From: Marinilabilia salmonicolor JCM 21150
GTDB taxonomy: Bacteria; Bacteroidota; Bacteroidia; Bacteroidales; Marinilabiliaceae
Reading direction: 5' to 3'
DNA: 64,000 nucleotides
NCBI RefSeq assembly: GCF_000259075.1
Contig: NZ_AJKI01000027.1
Location: 1 to 64,000 of the forward strand
The notes below the pieces were generated by a model, which was given only the letters and a program-made list of their open reading frames with translations, was not told the origin of the DNA and made no database searches. Shown here in pieces: positions 62,437 through 64,000 of the stretch (position 1 is the stretch's first letter; each line of letters begins with the position of its first letter). The position numbers and the translations under genes are program-made.

Positions 62437-63450
62437 TTAGTTAATTTTTTTTAAATACCAATCTATCGTTTTTTCAATGCCTGTTTCAAAATTCTCTGCT
62501 GCCTTCCACCCCAACTCTGTTTCAATCTTGGTCGCATCAATGGCATAGCGGCGATCATGTCCGGCACGGTCCTCCACAAAAGTGATTAATTCTTTATAGG
62601 ATGAACCATCTTCCCTCGGTTGTTTTTGATCCAAAACGGAGCAAATATGATTTACGATAAAGAGGTTATCTCTTTCGTTGCGGCCACCAATATTATAGGT
62701 TTCTCCGCTTTTCCCTTTATGAAACACCAAGTCTATACCTGTGCAATGATCCAATACATATAACCAATCCCGTATATTTTTTCCATCTCCATAGATTGGA
62801 ATTTGTTCTCCTTTCAACGCCTTTCGAATAATCGTTGGTATCAATTTTTCATGGTGCTGCTTGGGACCGTAGTTGTTACTGCAATTACTGGTGGTTACAT
62901 CCATGCCATAGGTATGGAAATAGGCACGCACCAACAAATCGGAACCGGCTTTTGAAGAGGAGTAGGGACTATTCGGCGCATAAGGAGTATCTTCGCGAAA
63001 AAGTCCGGTTTCTCCCAAAGTACCATACACTTCATCTGTTGATATATGGTGAAAACGACATCCCTCATAGCCTGCTTTGTACTTAAAGGGTGCTTCCATC
63101 CAATGTTTTCTGGCCACATCCAATAATGCAAACGTTCCGTTCACATTGGTTTTAATAAATACTTCCGGACCTGAAATGGAGTTATCAACATGACTCTCCG
63201 CGGCAAAATGTATTACTCCACGAATATCATTCTTCTCAAACAGGTATTCCAGCAGCTCCCGATTACAAATATCTCCTTTTACAAACTCATAATTTGTAGC
63301 ACCCTCTATTTCCAGCAGGTTATCCAAATTTCCTGCGTAAGTCAACTTATCCAGGTTGATGATTTTGCAATCTTGATATTTATTTACGAAAAAAGGAACA
63401 AAATTGGCTCCGATGAATCCGGCTCCTCCGGTTATGAGTATTGATTTCAT
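62437..63450 (-). CDS. rfbB: dTDP-glucose 4,6-dehydratase
   Basis: Converts dTDP-glucose to dTDP-4-keto-6-deoxyglucose, the second step to dTDP-rhamnose, in the cytoplasm. From the ATG at 63450 the product has 337 residues. GGAGFIG (residues 8-14) is the NAD-binding loop, HFAAESHVDNS and STDEVYGTLGE carry the catalytic Thr-Asp-Glu, and the YSSSK catalytic Tyr-Lys pair lies near 160. NNYGPKQHHEKLIP and VLDHCTGIDLV follow. rfbC lies upstream on the same strand and the radical SAM gene directly downstream. Confidence 0.96.
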   Translation of the reverse strand: MKSILITGGAGFIGANFVPFFVNKYQDCKIINLDKLTYAGNLDNLLEIEGATNYEFVKGDICNRELLEYLFEKNDIRGVIHFAAESHVDNSISGPEVFIKTNVNGTFALLDVARKHWMEAPFKYKAGYEGCRFHHISTDEVYGTLGETGLFREDTPYAPNSPYSSSKAGSDLLVRAYFHTYGMDVTTSNCSNNYGPKQHHEKLIPTIIRKALKGEQIPIYGDGKNIRDWLYVLDHCTGIDLVFHKGKSGETYNIGGRNERDNLFIVNHICSVLDQKQPREDGSSYKELITFVEDRAGHDRRYAIDATKIETELGWKAAENFETGIEKTIDWYLKKIN

Positions 63451-63530
63451 AAATTTCAATGGATTTAAAATACAAAGCAGCAAGAGCTTTAAACCTTTTC
63501 TAAAAAGATAAAAGACATTACAATTTAACC

Positions 63531-63720
63531 ATTATTGTTCTTTTTGGCATTGCCCCAAAAAAAAACCCAAAAAGTCTAGTCCGCTTAACCCTATCCCCCT
63601 GCGAAAGCCAAAATATCTGGCCCTTGCACAAGGCCATGACAGTCGCCCATTTTGCCTTCCCGCTAACCGCCGGCCCGGAAAGCGAACAGGCTCACGCGCC
63701 TTTTTGGATAGATAAAAGTT
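63531..63720 (+). repeat. F2 multi-hairpin repeat, copy 4 (partial)
   Basis: TTTTTGGCATTGCCCCAAAA, AAGTCTAGTCCGCTTAACCC, GCACAAGGCC, GTCGCCCATTTTG and CCGCCGGCCCGGAAAGCG-like landmarks. It lies between rfbC and rfbB. Confidence 0.75.
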
Positions 63721-63783
63721 TTCAGTACTACGAACATTCTCTTGAGAAGCAAACAACTAAAAATTCCTTTTACATGTGCAGGT

Positions 63784-64000
63784 TTAGTTCGAAATTAAAA
63801 AAGGATTTACTGTATCCTTCAAAGGTTTTAAAGTTTTATCCTTTTCTGACAACAACACTTCGTTGTTTGGAAGTTGCCAGTCAACACCAATCTCAGGGTC
63901 ATTCCAAATAATTCCGGAATCATGTTCCGGGGCATACCAATTATCCACCTTGTAGGAAAAGATGGCAGTCTCGCTTAAAACAACAAACCCGTGAGCAAAG
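63784..64000 (-). CDS. rfbC: dTDP-4-dehydrorhamnose 3,5-epimerase, C-terminal part (cut by window end)
   Basis: The last 71 codons are visible and the gene continues beyond the right edge. The reading FAHGFVVLSETAIFSYKVDN is the conserved cupin segment of RfbC, followed by WYAPEHDSGIIWNDPEIGVD and LLSEKDKTLKPLKD. RfbC epimerises dTDP-4-keto-6-deoxyglucose at C3 and C5 for rhamnose synthesis. It precedes rfbB on the same strand, so the pair forms part of a dTDP-rhamnose operon. Confidence 0.93.
   Translation of the reverse strand, partial: FAHGFVVLSETAIFSYKVDNWYAPEHDSGIIWNDPEIGVDWQLPNNEVLLSEKDKTLKPLKDTVNPFLISN

Overview
The window is a chromosomal segment of a member of the Bacteroidota, most likely an anaerobic or marine Bacteroidales/Marinilabiliales-type bacterium. 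Four things point there. The families are typical of that phylum (DUF4783, DUF4296, DUF5686 with a carboxypeptidase-regulatory domain, Porin_10-like and Wzi-like barrels). Many genes follow -7 boxes of the form TAnnTTTG. Shine-Dalgarno sequences are weak. A B12-dependent ribonucleotide reductase and a glutaminyl-tRNA synthetase are present. No rRNA, CRISPR array, prophage or complete insertion sequence was seen. One tRNA (Cys) is present.

Layout. 0.2-4.5 kb (+): era, der, a hemerythrin-like protein, a LuxR-type regulator with a degenerate receiver, and a small RDD membrane protein. 4.4-8.8 kb (-): a very large multi-spanning histidine kinase and rlmH. 9.4-10.7 kb (+): DUF4783 protein and nadC. 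11.4-15.6 kb (+): an orphan type VI secretion cargo cassette made of a PAAR spike protein, a 1077-residue VasX-like membrane toxin candidate and a tiny overlapping lipoprotein that may be its immunity protein. 15.6-25.9 kb (-): an Fsr-like MFS exporter, a transglutaminase-like lipoprotein, valS, an RRM RNA-binding protein, and DUF5686 and DUF481 outer-membrane proteins. 26-36 kb: a PLP aminotransferase, a flavodoxin-family protein, glnS, tRNA-Cys, folB, a porin and an MltF-like lytic transglycosylase. 36-48 kb (-): a NUDIX hydrolase, gltX, nrdJ, waaA, pgk, a degenerate amidohydrolase and a DUF4296 lipoprotein. 47.8-53.2 kb and 61.4-64 kb (-): surface-polysaccharide genes (wecB, a polyprenyl-phosphate sugar transferase, Wzi-like protein, a radical SAM protein, rfbB, rfbC), with a LolC/E-type permease at 54-55 kb.

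Between the two polysaccharide blocks (about 53.3-61.4 kb) lies an accessory island. It carries a Phd/ParE-type toxin-antitoxin pair, an AAA ATPase (AAA_14/DUF4143), a Fic protein and a truncated HEPN/MNT pair. These cargo genes are separated by recurring GC-rich hairpin modules. A decayed second copy of the 5' end of the ATPase gene lies antisense under the 3' end of the toxin gene and has apparently replaced the toxin's C-terminus.

The most striking non-coding content is a set of interspersed palindromic repeat families: (F1) about nine copies of a 110-175 bp long-hairpin element with AGTG-type terminal inverted repeats; (F2) four copies of a 190-400 bp multi-hairpin repeat, all in the same orientation; (F3) two copies of a ~165 bp MITE-like element, one inserted inside an F2 copy; (R4/R5) the hairpin modules of the island; a cascade of three perfect hairpins at 28.0 kb; and, at 60.4 kb, two converging tandem arrays of an 11-bp motif around a perfect 16-bp palindrome. 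The best candidates for undescribed biology are the PAAR/VasX-like cassette, the converging 11-bp array and the repeat-punctuated toxin/Fic/ATPase island.
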